Of a stretch of DNA of 64,000 bases, positions 8,796 to 17,655 are shown piece by piece. Both the position numbers and the translations under genes were made by a program. How positions within the stretch are numbered: position 1 is the first letter of the stretch; every line of letters starts with the position of its first letter. Origin of the DNA: Terribacillus saccharophilus (GTDB taxonomy: Bacteria > Bacillota > Bacilli > Bacillales > Amphibacillaceae). The notes beneath the pieces are model-generated. The model did not search any database and was not told the origin of the DNA. It worked only from the letters and a program-made list of their open reading frames with translations. Where the stretch lies: positions 62,001 through 126,000 of the forward strand of contig FOCD01000001.1 in NCBI GenBank assembly GCA_900110015.1, written 5' to 3'.

Positions 8796-9473
8796 TTGAA
8801 AATCTCATTCCACGGACAAGCTGTTGTACAGATTGTGACAGATAAGCATACGATATTAATCGACCCGTTCATCACTGGAAATGGTACATGTGATTTAAAT
8901 GCTGACGATGTGCAGCCAGATGTGATTCTGCTTACGCACGGCCACAATGATCATGTCGGAGATACAATTTCGATTGCTAAACGCACAGGTGCACTTGTTG
9001 TAGCGCCGAACGAATTGGCAGTCTACTTGGAAGGCAAAGGATTGAACACACATCCAATGGGTATCGGCGGTGCACATGAATTCGAATTTGGACGTGTAAA
9101 ACTAACGCAGGCATTTCACAGCAGTTCTATAACGGATGAAGAAGGCACTCACTACATGGGAATGCCGACTGGAATTCTGTTCACAGCAGAAGGCAAGACA
9201 ATTTATCATGCGGGCGACACTGGTTTATTCTCCGACATGAAACTCATTGGAGATATGAACACTATCGACGTTGCTTTGCTACCAATTGGTGATAACTTCA
9301 CGATGGGTCCGGAAGATGCGCTGATTGCAGCTGAATGGGTGAAAGCAAAACAAGTTATTCCGATTCATTACAACACTTTCCCATTGGTTGAACAAGATGG
9401 CGCAGCATTTGCTGAAAAAGTGAAACCTGGTCAAGGTGTTCATCTGGAACCCGGCCAATCTATTACAATCTAA
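8796..9473 (+). CDS. ytkL: YtkL metallo-beta-lactamase-fold hydrolase (UPF0173)
   Basis: 225 residues, a compact metallo-beta-lactamase fold. The metal-binding HxHxDH motif is [11 protein letters not shown] near residue 48; further ligands lie in YHAGDTGLF (Asp) and in IPIHYNTF (His). Members are general metal-dependent hydrolases without an agreed substrate. The start is a TTG preceded by aaaggggttg. It is transcribed divergently from the M24 peptidase and closed by a terminator. Confidence 0.88.
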   Translation: MKISFHGQAVVQIVTDKHTILIDPFITGNGTCDLNADDVQPDVILLTHGHNDHVGDTISIAKRTGALVVAPNELAVYLEGKGLNTHPMGIGGAHEFEFGRVKLTQAFHSSSITDEEGTHYMGMPTGILFTAEGKTIYHAGDTGLFSDMKLIGDMNTIDVALLPIGDNFTMGPEDALIAAEWVKAKQVIPIHYNTFPLVEQDGAAFAEKVKPGQGVHLEPGQSITI

Positions 9474-9476
9474 AGA

Positions 9477-9508
9477 AAACAGCATCCTGTCACAGGGTGC
9501 TGTTTTTA
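9477..9508 (+). terminator. intrinsic terminator after ytkL
   Basis: Stem AAACAGCATCCTG / CAGGGTGCTGTTT with one G-T pair, followed by TTTT. Confidence 0.88.
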
Positions 9509-9652
9509 TCTGTTATAGTAATTGAATTGATTTTTGAATGAAATTTTCCTAGATAATAGCAATTTTTCTTCTTAAATTGAAACCTTCACCTAAAAACTGT
9601 ACAATAACAATAGATAAAAAAAGACTAGTACAGATGAGGGCATGGTGAAGGA

Positions 9653-10969
9653 ATGTCGACAAAACATGATCAGATCATTAAATATATTGAGAACCTTCCG
9701 GTTGGCGGGAAGATATCCGTACGTGCTATCGCCAAGGAATTGAATGTAAGTGAAGGAACGGCATACCGCGCTATCAAGGAGGCGGAGAATAAAGGACTGG
9801 TCAGTACAATCGAACGTGTTGGTACGGTAAGAATAGAAACAAAGATCAAAGATAATTTCGATCGCTTATCTTTTGCAGAAATTATCGGTATTGTGGATGG
9901 TCAAGTGCTTGGAGGCCGTGACGGCTTGCATAAGACGCTTAATAAATTTGTTATCGGCGCGATGGAACTTGATGCTATGATGCGCTATACCCAAAAAGAT
10001 GCTCTGCTTATCGTCGGTAACCGTATCGAAGCGCATGAACTAGCAATCAAGGAAGGGGCGGCTGTGCTCATCACCGGTGGATTCGATACAGATGACCGTA
10101 TCAAGCGGCTGGCAGATGAAAAGGAGCTTCCTGTCATCTCCACGAGCTATGATACGTTTACGGTAGCGGAACTGATCAACCGGGCAATTTATGATCAGAT
10201 GATAAAAAAAGAGATAATCGTTGTAGAGGATATTTACACACCATTGCAGCATACTTATCATCTAGAAGAAACGGATACGCTCGAAAGATGGTATACGTTC
10301 AATGCGGAAACTACTCATACACGTTATCCAGTAACTAATGCGGCACAGAAGGTAACCGGAATGGTCACTTCAAAGGATATCATCAATAAAGACAGACAGC
10401 TGTCTGTTGTGAAAGCGATGACGAAGAATCCGCTTACCGTTCAGAAGCATACAACCCTTGCATATGCTGCTCATATGATGGTTTGGGAAGGTATTGAGAT
10501 TATTCCAGTTGTCGATCAGCAGCATAAACTGCAGGGATTGATTTCCAGACAAGATGTTTTAAAAGCGCTTCAACAAATTCAGTTGCAGCCGCAAATTGGC
10601 GAAACAATCGAAGACCTGGTAACAAGGGAGATCGATTTGCTGGAAGATGAGGCGCCGGACGTTGTTTTCCAAGGGAAAGTGACGCCGCAGATGACAAATC
10701 AGCTTGGCAGTCTCTCTACCGGAGTTTTAACAACGTTTGTCACGGAAGCAAGCCGACGTTTTGTCCGAAAAATGAAGAAGGGGGATATGGTAGTCGATAA
10801 CATATCTGTCTATTTCCTGCGTCCCATCCAACTGGACAGCACAATCCTGATCAAGCCGCGAATTCTGGAGGTTGGTCGGAAGCTGGCAAAAATGGATGTG
10901 GAAGTGTATAGTAACAAGAAAACGTTAGTTGCAAAAGCGCTGCTTATGGCACAGCTATTGGATCGCTGA
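9653..10969 (+). CDS. ytoI: YtoI: HTH-DRTGG-CBS-hotdog regulatory protein
   Basis: 438 residues with four modules. First, an N-terminal GntR/DeoR-like winged helix (about 1-65, ISVRAIAKELNVSEGTAYRAI). Second, a DRTGG domain (about 75-185). Third, a CBS pair (about 195-310, VVKAMTKNPLTV and IIPVVDQQHKLQGLI) expected to bind adenine nucleotides. Fourth, a C-terminal hotdog/thioesterase-like domain (about 330-438, FVTEASRRFVRKM and VSVYFLRPIQ-like). This order is that of B. subtilis YtoI, whose exact function I do not know. Only 21 bp separate it from nrnA, so the two probably form one transcript; B. subtilis has ytpI between them, absent here. A role as a nucleotide-responsive regulator is inferred. 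Confidence 0.85.
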   Translation: MSTKHDQIIKYIENLPVGGKISVRAIAKELNVSEGTAYRAIKEAENKGLVSTIERVGTVRIETKIKDNFDRLSFAEIIGIVDGQVLGGRDGLHKTLNKFVIGAMELDAMMRYTQKDALLIVGNRIEAHELAIKEGAAVLITGGFDTDDRIKRLADEKELPVISTSYDTFTVAELINRAIYDQMIKKEIIVVEDIYTPLQHTYHLEETDTLERWYTFNAETTHTRYPVTNAAQKVTGMVTSKDIINKDRQLSVVKAMTKNPLTVQKHTTLAYAAHMMVWEGIEIIPVVDQQHKLQGLISRQDVLKALQQIQLQPQIGETIEDLVTREIDLLEDEAPDVVFQGKVTPQMTNQLGSLSTGVLTTFVTEASRRFVRKMKKGDMVVDNISVYFLRPIQLDSTILIKPRILEVGRKLAKMDVEVYSNKKTLVAKALLMAQLLDR

Positions 10970-10990
10970 GGCACATACATTGAGGGGGAT

Positions 10991-11935
10991 ATGATGCACG
11001 ATAAAATCCTGGAAAGAATCAAAGTATATGAAACAATTATCATTCAGCGCCATGTTCGTCCTGATCCGGATGCGTATGGTTCACAGGTCGGACTGAGTGA
11101 AATTATAAAAGCGTCATTCCCAGATAAACAGGTATGGGTTGTAGGTGATGCTGATCCATCGCTAACATTCCTGGCAGAAATGGATACGATAGCTGACAGT
11201 GTATTTGAACAGGCGCTTGTCATTATTTGTGATGCTGCTAATCAGCCACGTATATCTGACCAGCGGTATAAGTTAGCCAAAGAAATTATTAAAATCGACC
11301 ATCATCCTGAAGTTGATCGATATGGCGACTTACAGTGGGTTGTTCCAACAGCCAGTTCTACAAGTGAAATGATTTATGAATTGTATGCAGCGCATCCAGA
11401 ATTACAGCTGACAACTCGGGGCGCTATGTTGTTATATGCTGGTATTGTCGGTGACACGGGACGTTTTCTTTTCCCGTCAACAAGTGAGAAAACATTCCAC
11501 TTTGCAGGTGAATTGATAAAGTATCCATTCGATCGGACAGTGCTTTACGAAAAATTATATGCGTCGAGGCTTGATGTCGCTAGACTTCAGGGATATATAC
11601 TGCAGCAACTCAAGCTGCATGAGACCGGCGTTTGTGCAATCCGGATTACAAAGGATATTCTTGAATCCTACCGAGTGACTTCTTTGGAGACGAGTCAGCT
11701 TGTCGGAACAATTGCAAGTATTGAAGGTGTCAAAGCATGGCTCTTTTTCGTCGAAGAGGAAGAACAGATTCGAGTGCGAATTCGTTCGAAAGGTCCCGTA
11801 ATCAATGGTTTAGCCGGGAAATACAATGGCGGCGGCCATGCTTTTGCTTCTGGTGCTACGGTGTACAGCTGGGATGAAGCTACCAGACTCGAACAGGAAT
11901 TACAAGATATCTGCCGTCAGTTTGAATCAAATTAA
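10991..11935 (+). CDS. nrnA: NrnA bifunctional oligoribonuclease / pAp phosphatase
   Basis: 314 residues, DHH/DHHA1 phosphoesterase. It degrades 2-5 nt nanoRNAs and pAp; family members also hydrolyse pApA from c-di-AMP breakdown. Metal ligands are visible in HVRPDPDAYGS (near 20), in a central aspartate (IICDAAN) and in the IDHHPE signature (near 100). The DHHA1 substrate motif GGGHAFASGA lies near residue 280. The start ATG-ATG follows gaggggg; either ATG is possible. The 3' end overlaps the stop codon of the convergent ytrI gene by 4 bp. Confidence 0.93.
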   Translation: MMHDKILERIKVYETIIIQRHVRPDPDAYGSQVGLSEIIKASFPDKQVWVVGDADPSLTFLAEMDTIADSVFEQALVIICDAANQPRISDQRYKLAKEIIKIDHHPEVDRYGDLQWVVPTASSTSEMIYELYAAHPELQLTTRGAMLLYAGIVGDTGRFLFPSTSEKTFHFAGELIKYPFDRTVLYEKLYASRLDVARLQGYILQQLKLHETGVCAIRITKDILESYRVTSLETSQLVGTIASIEGVKAWLFFVEEEEQIRVRIRSKGPVINGLAGKYNGGGHAFASGATVYSWDEATRLEQELQDICRQFESN

Positions 11936-12435
11936 GTGTCTGTCTCCACTGTCACTGTCAAGTAGAGGATCTCGGAAATGATCAGCTGCTTGACAGCGAC
12001 TTTATAACGAAATCCATCCAGCTCATAGACTTTATTTTCAATAGCCCCGAGCAATAACGGGCTGCTTTGCACAGCTCCATTGACACTGCGGCCGATCATA
12101 TGGCGTGCTTCCTCCTTAATCGCTTCCTTCAGTTCATGCTCAATCAATTTGTCCAGCTTCAGGCTGTCATCAGTTTCGATAGCTATCGTGATCTCATCAA
12201 TAAGAAGGCCTTCTTGCTGCAGTTCATTCATTTCTTCGTTATTGTCCTTCAATACTTCGATATCCCGTTCCAAGTCGTGTATAGTACCTTCCATTTCTAC
12301 TTTTTCCTTCACCCATTCCTCAAATAGCGTTCCATACATGAACAGATAAACAAAGTAAGAAATTATGCCGCCAAGGAAAAAACCAACCAAAAAGCGCTGC
12401 CATCCAGTCTGCTTATAAATCGGCGGTATGTGCAT
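11932..12435 (-). CDS. ytrI: sporulation membrane protein YtrI
   Basis: 167 residues: a cytoplasmic N-terminus, one membrane segment at about 15-35 (FLVGFFLGGIISYFVYLFMY), then a predicted coiled coil (about 40-75, rich in E, K and L) and a soluble extracytoplasmic-type domain. It is co-translated with ytrH (ATGA overlap at 12433-12436). In B. subtilis ytrHI is a mother-cell sporulation operon convergent to nrnA and divergent from dnaE, exactly as here. Confidence 0.85.
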   Translation of the reverse strand: MHIPPIYKQTGWQRFLVGFFLGGIISYFVYLFMYGTLFEEWVKEKVEMEGTIHDLERDIEVLKDNNEEMNELQQEGLLIDEITIAIETDDSLKLDKLIEHELKEAIKEEARHMIGRSVNGAVQSSPLLLGAIENKVYELDGFRYKVAVKQLIISEILYLTVTVETDT

Positions 12436-12767
12436 CAGGATACATCCTCCTGGATGAACCAGCCGATGATCAAGAGTGCAGTTTTTACTCCTCCCATCGC
12501 AGCGATGATGATAAGAATTTGTTTAATAACATCAAACGTTGCTCCTTGATAGATGCCTTTTTCAAAATTAGTAATGGCATCGAATGTCCCGCCGATTGCC
12601 GCAATGATGGCCCAAATCCGAATACCGCTGGAGATACGCTTGATGGCGGTCAGTGGCGGTTCGCCTGTAGCAAAAGCGCCGATACTGCCGATGAAACAGC
12701 CCCCGATCATAACGCCGAGTGCGATGAAATAACAATGCATCATTGAAATGATAACTCGTTCTTCCAT
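12435..12767 (-). CDS. ytrH: sporulation membrane protein YtrH
   Basis: 110 residues, three hydrophobic segments (about 8-30, 47-65, 80-103) with conserved glycines (GVMIGGCFIGSIGAFATG). The start follows AAAGGAG. It is the first gene of the reverse ytrH-ytrI pair; its homologue is needed for efficient sporulation in B. subtilis. Confidence 0.87.
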   Translation of the reverse strand: MEERVIISMMHCYFIALGVMIGGCFIGSIGAFATGEPPLTAIKRISSGIRIWAIIAAIGGTFDAITNFEKGIYQGATFDVIKQILIIIAAMGGVKTALLIIGWFIQEDVS

Positions 12768-12796
12768 GCTGAAACTCCTTTACATAGTCTTTTTCT

Positions 12797-12825
12797 ACCC
12801 TATGGCAGCAAGGGACAAGTTATGT
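12797..12825 (-). promoter_or_regulatory. candidate sigma-E promoter of ytrHI
   Basis: On the reverse strand, CATAGGGTA (-10 type CATANNNTD) lies about 14 bp after ACATAAC (-35 type containing ATA). The spacing fits sigma-E, and the operon is a sporulation one. The -35 match is partial. Confidence 0.4.
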
Positions 12826-12832
12826 TAGTCAT

Positions 12833-12861
12833 TTCATTGTCTTTGACATTTCGTATATAAT
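12833..12861 (+). promoter_or_regulatory. sigma-A promoter of dnaE
   Basis: -35 TTCATT (12833-12838), 17-bp spacer, consensus -10 TATAAT (12856-12861), 32 bp before the dnaE start. Confidence 0.55.
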
Positions 12862-12893
12862 GGAGAGAGTGTAAAAAAGGGCGGTAATGATGT

Positions 12894-15800
12894 ATGGAGT
12901 TCTCGCATCTGCAAATCAGAAGCAGCTATAGCTTCTATCAGAGTACAATTAAAATTCCTCAATTAGTGAAGAAAGCCAAGGAAGCAGGTTTTGAAGCCTT
13001 GGCGCTGACGGATGACGTGGTAATGTACGGTGTTGTGCCGTTTTACCAGGCTTGTTTAGAGGCAGGCATAAAACCGATTATCGGAATCCATGTTCCGATT
13101 GAGGCGGAAGGGCAAATCACGAAAGTTCTCATGCTGGCAGAAAATGATATTGGATATCAGCAGCTAGCAGAATTAAGTACATACCTGCAAACGAATGAAA
13201 CAAATTATTTGCCGATTTCATCATTGGAAGCATATGCAAATGGAGTCATTGCAATAATTCCAACGCACACCTTGATTCAGCTTCAAATTGATCCATGGCG
13301 ATCCATATTTGGTGAGCGGCTGTATGCTGGTATCAGTCCGGAAGAATTGCGTTATCTGGATGACCAGACCTTGACTAATTGGCAGCAGCAGTACAATCTC
13401 CGATTTGCAGCAACAGGAGATGTGCGCTATGTGCAGGAAGATGATATCGATGCATATCATTGTCTGCTTGCAATAGAAGAAGGAGCTACCTGGGAGCCGT
13501 TGGCGCACGATGCGCAGCCGACGCATCATTTGCGTACAGGAGCAGAAATGGAAGGTCTTTCCGATAGTGTTTTGTGGCGGGAAGCATTGGCTGAGGCTGG
13601 CTCCATCGCAGAGCGCTGTACGATTCAGTTGCAGCTTGGCGGGCGCCATTTACCTGCATATCCAGTTCCTCAAGAAGAACAAGCTGATGCATATTTGAGT
13701 CAAATATGCAGTAACCGGCTTAAGGAGCTTTATGGCGATAGAACGGATGCGCAGGAACGGCTGACATATGAGTTGAATGTAATCAAGGAAATGGGCTTTA
13801 GTGATTATTTTCTCATCGTATGGGATTTCGTGCGTTATGCAAAGGAACACGGCATCCGTGTCGGTCCTGGCCGCGGATCGGCCGCTGGTTCGCTCGTTGC
13901 TTATGTGCTGGGTATAACAGCGGTGGATCCGTTAGCTTATGGTCTTTTGTTTGAACGTTTTCTCAATCCGGAACGGATATCAATGCCAGATATTGATATT
14001 GACTTCTCTGACTACCGCAGGGATGAGGTCATCCGCTATGTGCGAAATAAATATGGTGCAGATCATGTAGCGCAAATCATTACGTTTGGTACCTTTGCAG
14101 CCCGCTCTCTTTTGCGAGAGCTGGTCAAGACAATGGAAATACCGCAATCGGATGCCGCCTATCTTCTTAAGATGATTCCAAATAACGCAGCATCCCTGTC
14201 TGCAGGCTTAAAGGCTTCCGAGGAACTCACTGCCTATGTTAAGGAATCAGAGCAGCTGAAGAGCTTATTCCGAATTGGCGTTAAGCTGGAAGGCTTGCCG
14301 CGCCATGCATCAACGCATGCAGCTGGTATCGTCATTAGTGCCGACCCGCTTGTGAAAACAGTTCCGCTCGCTTCGGGGCACGATGAGGTAGCATTGACTC
14401 AATTTGCTATGAAGGAACTGGAGCAGCTTGGACTATTGAAGATGGATTTTCTTGGATTGCGCAACTTGTCCTTGATGGATCATGTTCTGAACAGTTTGCC
14501 GAAACAACCTGATATAGAATCTGTTCCGCTGGATGACGAAGCTACTTTTCGCTTATTCCGAGAAGGACGCACAAATGGTGTGTTCCAATTCGAATCAAGC
14601 GGTATGAAGCAAGTACTGCGGCAGCTGAAGCCATCATCATTTGAAGATATTGTAGCTGTCAATGCGTTGTATCGACCAGGTCCGATGAGTTATATCCCGG
14701 TCTTTGTTCGTCGTAAACACGGGGAAGAAGCGGTAAGTTATCCGCATGCTAAGCTGGCGCCAATTCTGGAGAAGACATATGGTGTACTTGTTTACCAAGA
14801 ACAAATCATGCAGATAGCAGCCTCTATGGCTGGCTACAAACTAGGGGAAGCTGATTTACTGCGTCGAGCAGTTAGTAAAAAAGATGCTGAGGTATTGGAA
14901 AAAGAAGAAAGTCGCTTTCTTTCCGGTTGTATAGAAAATGGATACAGCACCGATACTGCCAAGGAAGTATTTTCCTGGATCGTGAAGTTCGCTAACTACG
15001 GATTCAACCGCAGTCATGCTGTTGCGTACAGCTACCTGGCATATCAGCTGGCATACTTAAAAGCGCATTTTCCTGCTAACTTTTTTGCTGAATTGATGAG
15101 CGGAGTGGCGAATCAGCCAGATAAAATCCGGCAGTATATCCGAGAAGCAGCTGACAGTGGGATTAGAATCCTGGCTCCTTCGATAAACAAAAGTTTCGGT
15201 AAATATACAGTAGAAAATAGGAATATAAGAATAGGATTGCTGACAATCAAAGGCATTGGTGCCCAAGTGGTCAGGCAGATTATTGATGCACGGAAGGATG
15301 GACCATTTAAGCATCTTTTCGATTTCTGTGTTCGAGTGTCCATCAGTAAATCTGCATTGGAGCAGCTCATTTTAGCTGGGGCTTTCGATAATATACATGA
15401 TAACCGAGCTGCAGTATTGGCTACGATAGATAAAGCAATGGAGCAGGCGGAATTGTTCAGGGAATTGTACGATCAGCCATCACTGCTTGGTGAAGTTGAA
15501 TTCGAAGCTACTTATGAGAAGCAAGAGCCATTTTCACCAATGGCCATCTTGAAGTACGAAAAAGAAGTGCTTGGATTGTATATTTCCAGTCATCCGCTCG
15601 CAAGCTATCGGGGTGATCTCCGCAGCAGTGGTTATATAGCAGTTCAGCAGATCGAAGCACTGCCAGCTAAGAAGCAAGTACGCTTGGCTGCTGTTGTGCT
15701 GCAGCAGCGGACGATCCGGACGAAAAAAGGCCAGCCAATGGCATTCCTGACACTTGGAGATGAGACAGGTGAAGTCGAAGCTGTCGTGTTTCCTGATTTG

Positions 15801-16166
15801 CATCGCCAAATCGGTCGATTTCTGGAAGAGGAGACATTGCTCGATCTTGTTGGTAAAATCGAGGAAAGAAACGGTGAAAGGCAGCTTATCCTGCAAGAGG
15901 CACAACTTTTCCAGGAAGATAAGCTCGAGCCTAGTAAAGAACGGCTATTCATCCGATATGATACGATCGCTGAAGAGGAAGTTCTAGACATTGTCCGTGA
16001 ATGTGCCACACAGTATCCTGGAAATGTACCTGTCATCGTTGTACACAAGGAAACGCGGAAAAGTTATCAACTGTCCGGATCGTATCACCTTGAACTAAGC
16101 CAGAAAAGTCTGGGTATTTTAAGAAATCATTTTGGGAAAGAAAACGTTGCCGTGTCGGGGCAATGA
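12894..16166 (+). CDS. dnaE: DNA polymerase III alpha subunit DnaE
   Basis: 1090 residues. Error-prone replicative polymerase of Firmicutes that extends RNA primers before hand-off to PolC. Order: N-terminal PHP domain (1-200), a C-family polymerase core with GPGRGSAAGSLVAYVLG (near 325) and the catalytic aspartates PDIDIDFSDYRR (near 365), a (HhH)2 region (NRSHAVAYSYLAYQLAYLKA precedes it), and a C-terminal OB fold (about 930-1010, AFLTLGDETGEVEAVVF). PHP metal ligands are degenerate (HLQIRS for HxHxS, LTDD for LTDH), so PHP-based proofreading is unlikely. It is divergent from ytrH. Confidence 0.96.
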   Translation: MEFSHLQIRSSYSFYQSTIKIPQLVKKAKEAGFEALALTDDVVMYGVVPFYQACLEAGIKPIIGIHVPIEAEGQITKVLMLAENDIGYQQLAELSTYLQTNETNYLPISSLEAYANGVIAIIPTHTLIQLQIDPWRSIFGERLYAGISPEELRYLDDQTLTNWQQQYNLRFAATGDVRYVQEDDIDAYHCLLAIEEGATWEPLAHDAQPTHHLRTGAEMEGLSDSVLWREALAEAGSIAERCTIQLQLGGRHLPAYPVPQEEQADAYLSQICSNRLKELYGDRTDAQERLTYELNVIKEMGFSDYFLIVWDFVRYAKEHGIRVGPGRGSAAGSLVAYVLGITAVDPLAYGLLFERFLNPERISMPDIDIDFSDYRRDEVIRYVRNKYGADHVAQIITFGTFAARSLLRELVKTMEIPQSDAAYLLKMIPNNAASLSAGLKASEELTAYVKESEQLKSLFRIGVKLEGLPRHASTHAAGIVISADPLVKTVPLASGHDEVALTQFAMKELEQLGLLKMDFLGLRNLSLMDHVLNSLPKQPDIESVPLDDEATFRLFREGRTNGVFQFESSGMKQVLRQLKPSSFEDIVAVNALYRPGPMSYIPVFVRRKHGEEAVSYPHAKLAPILEKTYGVLVYQEQIMQIAASMAGYKLGEADLLRRAVSKKDAEVLEKEESRFLSGCIENGYSTDTAKEVFSWIVKFANYGFNRSHAVAYSYLAYQLAYLKAHFPANFFAELMSGVANQPDKIRQYIREAADSGIRILAPSINKSFGKYTVENRNIRIGLLTIKGIGAQVVRQIIDARKDGPFKHLFDFCVRVSISKSALEQLILAGAFDNIHDNRAAVLATIDKAMEQAELFRELYDQPSLLGEVEFEATYEKQEPFSPMAILKYEKEVLGLYISSHPLASYRGDLRSSGYIAVQQIEALPAKKQVRLAAVVLQQRTIRTKKGQPMAFLTLGDETGEVEAVVFPDLHRQIGRFLEEETLLDLVGKIEERNGERQLILQEAQLFQEDKLEPSKERLFIRYDTIAEEEVLDIVRECATQYPGNVPVIVVHKETRKSYQLSGSYHLELSQKSLGILRNHFGKENVAVSGQ

Positions 16167-16179
16167 TGATTCAACTTTC

Positions 16180-16208
16180 TTTACACCATGGTGACATATG
16201 CCTATAAT
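16180..16208 (+). promoter_or_regulatory. sigma-A promoter of the malic enzyme gene, with palindrome in the spacer
   Basis: -35 TTTACA (16180-16185), 17-bp spacer, -10 TATAAT (16203-16208). The spacer contains a perfect 10-bp palindrome CACCATGGTG (16185-16194), which could be an operator. Confidence 0.65.
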
Positions 16209-16263
16209 GTATAGTCGTCTGTACCGACCGTCATGTTATAAATTACACAAAGGATGATAAAAT

Positions 16264-17502
16264 ATGTCCAACTTAAGAGAAGATGCACTGAAAATACACC
16301 GTGAAAATAAAGGGAAACTGACAATGAAGTCGAAGATTCCTGTTCGCAATGCAACAGATTTGAGTCTTGCTTATTCCCCTGGCGTAGCAGAGCCTTGTAA
16401 AGAAATCCACCAAAACAAAGATGACGTTTATGAATACACGATGAAAGGCAACATGGTTGCGGTTGTTAGTGACGGCTCTGCCGTGCTTGGCCTTGGTAAC
16501 ATCGGTCCGGAAGCTTCCCTGCCTGTAATGGAAGGAAAATCCGTTCTATTCCAAAGCTTCGCAGGTGTTGATAGCTTCCCAATCGTGCTTGATACAAACG
16601 ATGTCGACGAAATCGTTCGCACGGTAAAATTGATGGCACCAACATTCGGCGGCGTGAACTTAGAGGATATCTCCGCTCCTCGCTGCTTCGAAATCGAAGA
16701 GCGTTTGAAAGCAGAAACCGACATTCCAGTATTCCATGATGATCAGCACGGTACTGCAATCGTAACAGTTGCTGGTTTGTTGAATGCATTGAAATTAGTT
16801 GGCAAAAGCTTCGATAACATCAAAGTTGTCGCAAACGGAGCTGGCGCTGCTGGTATCGCAATCATCGAATTGCTGCACAGCCTTGGCGTAAACAATGTTA
16901 TCATGTGTGACTCCAAAGGTATGATCTACGAAGGTCGTCCAGAGGGCATGAACAAAATGAAAGACCGTGTTGCGAAAATCACAAACCGTGATCGTCAGGA
17001 AGGTAGCCTTTCCGATGCGATCAAGGATGCTGACGTGTTCATCGGTGTATCTTTGGCAAACCTATTGTCTAAAGACGACGTACGCACAATGGCAAAAGAT
17101 CCGATCATCTTCGCAATGGCAAACCCAGATCCGGAAATCCTTCCAGATGATGCGAAAGAAGCAGGTGCCCGTGTAATTGGTACAGGCCGTTCTGACTTCC
17201 CGAACCAGGTGAACAACGTGCTAGCCTTCCCTGGTATCTTCCGTGGTGCCCTGGATGTTCGCGCAACAGGCATTAACGAAGAAATGAAGATTGCAGCTGC
17301 TAGGGCGATTGCAGATCTAATCGACGAAAGTGATTTGAACGAAGACTACGTTATCCCAGCTCCATTCGATCCACGCGTTGCACCAGCTGTTGCGAAAGCA
17401 GTAGCAAAAGCGGCGATGGATACTGGCGTCAACCGTATCACTGTTGATCCAGAAGAAATAGCTGAGAAAACACGTCAGCTAACAATCATCGACGAAGATT
17501 GA
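16264..17502 (+). CDS. ytsJ: malic enzyme (malate to pyruvate), YtsJ type
   Basis: 412 residues, the short bacterial malic enzyme form. It oxidatively decarboxylates malate to pyruvate; B. subtilis YtsJ is the main NADP-dependent isoform. The N-terminal signature is YSPGVAEPC near residue 37. Divalent-metal ligands lie in the PRCFEIEE and FHDDQHGTA region (near 160). The Rossmann motif is NGAGAAGIAI near residue 198. The ATG follows aaaggatg. Position between dnaE and accD matches ytsJ in B. subtilis. Cofactor preference cannot be read reliably. Together with maeN it gives a route from imported malate to pyruvate. Confidence 0.93.
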   Translation: MSNLREDALKIHRENKGKLTMKSKIPVRNATDLSLAYSPGVAEPCKEIHQNKDDVYEYTMKGNMVAVVSDGSAVLGLGNIGPEASLPVMEGKSVLFQSFAGVDSFPIVLDTNDVDEIVRTVKLMAPTFGGVNLEDISAPRCFEIEERLKAETDIPVFHDDQHGTAIVTVAGLLNALKLVGKSFDNIKVVANGAGAAGIAIIELLHSLGVNNVIMCDSKGMIYEGRPEGMNKMKDRVAKITNRDRQEGSLSDAIKDADVFIGVSLANLLSKDDVRTMAKDPIIFAMANPDPEILPDDAKEAGARVIGTGRSDFPNQVNNVLAFPGIFRGALDVRATGINEEMKIAAARAIADLIDESDLNEDYVIPAPFDPRVAPAVAKAVAKAAMDTGVNRITVDPEEIAEKTRQLTIIDED

Positions 17503-17504
17503 CA

Positions 17505-17567
17505 TATAACCTGCACAGGCAGACGTTTCCATTGTTGGAAATTGTCTGTCTAACGCGGGTTATAAGT
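17505..17567 (+). other. long imperfect hairpin between ytsJ and accD
   Basis: Nested pairing of ATAACC-GC with GC-GGTTAT, CAGAC with GTCTG and TTCC with GGAA, over 63 bases just after the ytsJ stop. No T-run follows, so it may be an unusual terminator or an mRNA 3' stabiliser. Confidence 0.45.
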
Positions 17568-17608
17568 ATTTACATAGTTGAATTTAACGCGCACGTTCAT
17601 GGAAATGA

Positions 17609-17617
17609 TGGTACAAT
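17609..17617 (+). promoter_or_regulatory. extended -10 promoter of accDA
   Basis: TGGTACAAT (TG-N-TACAAT) lies 38 bp before the accD start without a -35 match. Confidence 0.4.
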
Positions 17618-17655
17618 AAATAGTTAGATGCGTTTGTTCAAAAGGAGGAATTACC

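Noticed and set aside
8693-8947. 85-codon N-terminal extension of the M24 peptidase frame
   Set aside because: It runs antisense through the ytkL start; AAGGAGG before ATG 8692 and the family N-terminus fix the shorter protein.
13221-13850. Several reverse ORFs inside dnaE
   Set aside because: Shadow frames of a strongly conserved polymerase gene.
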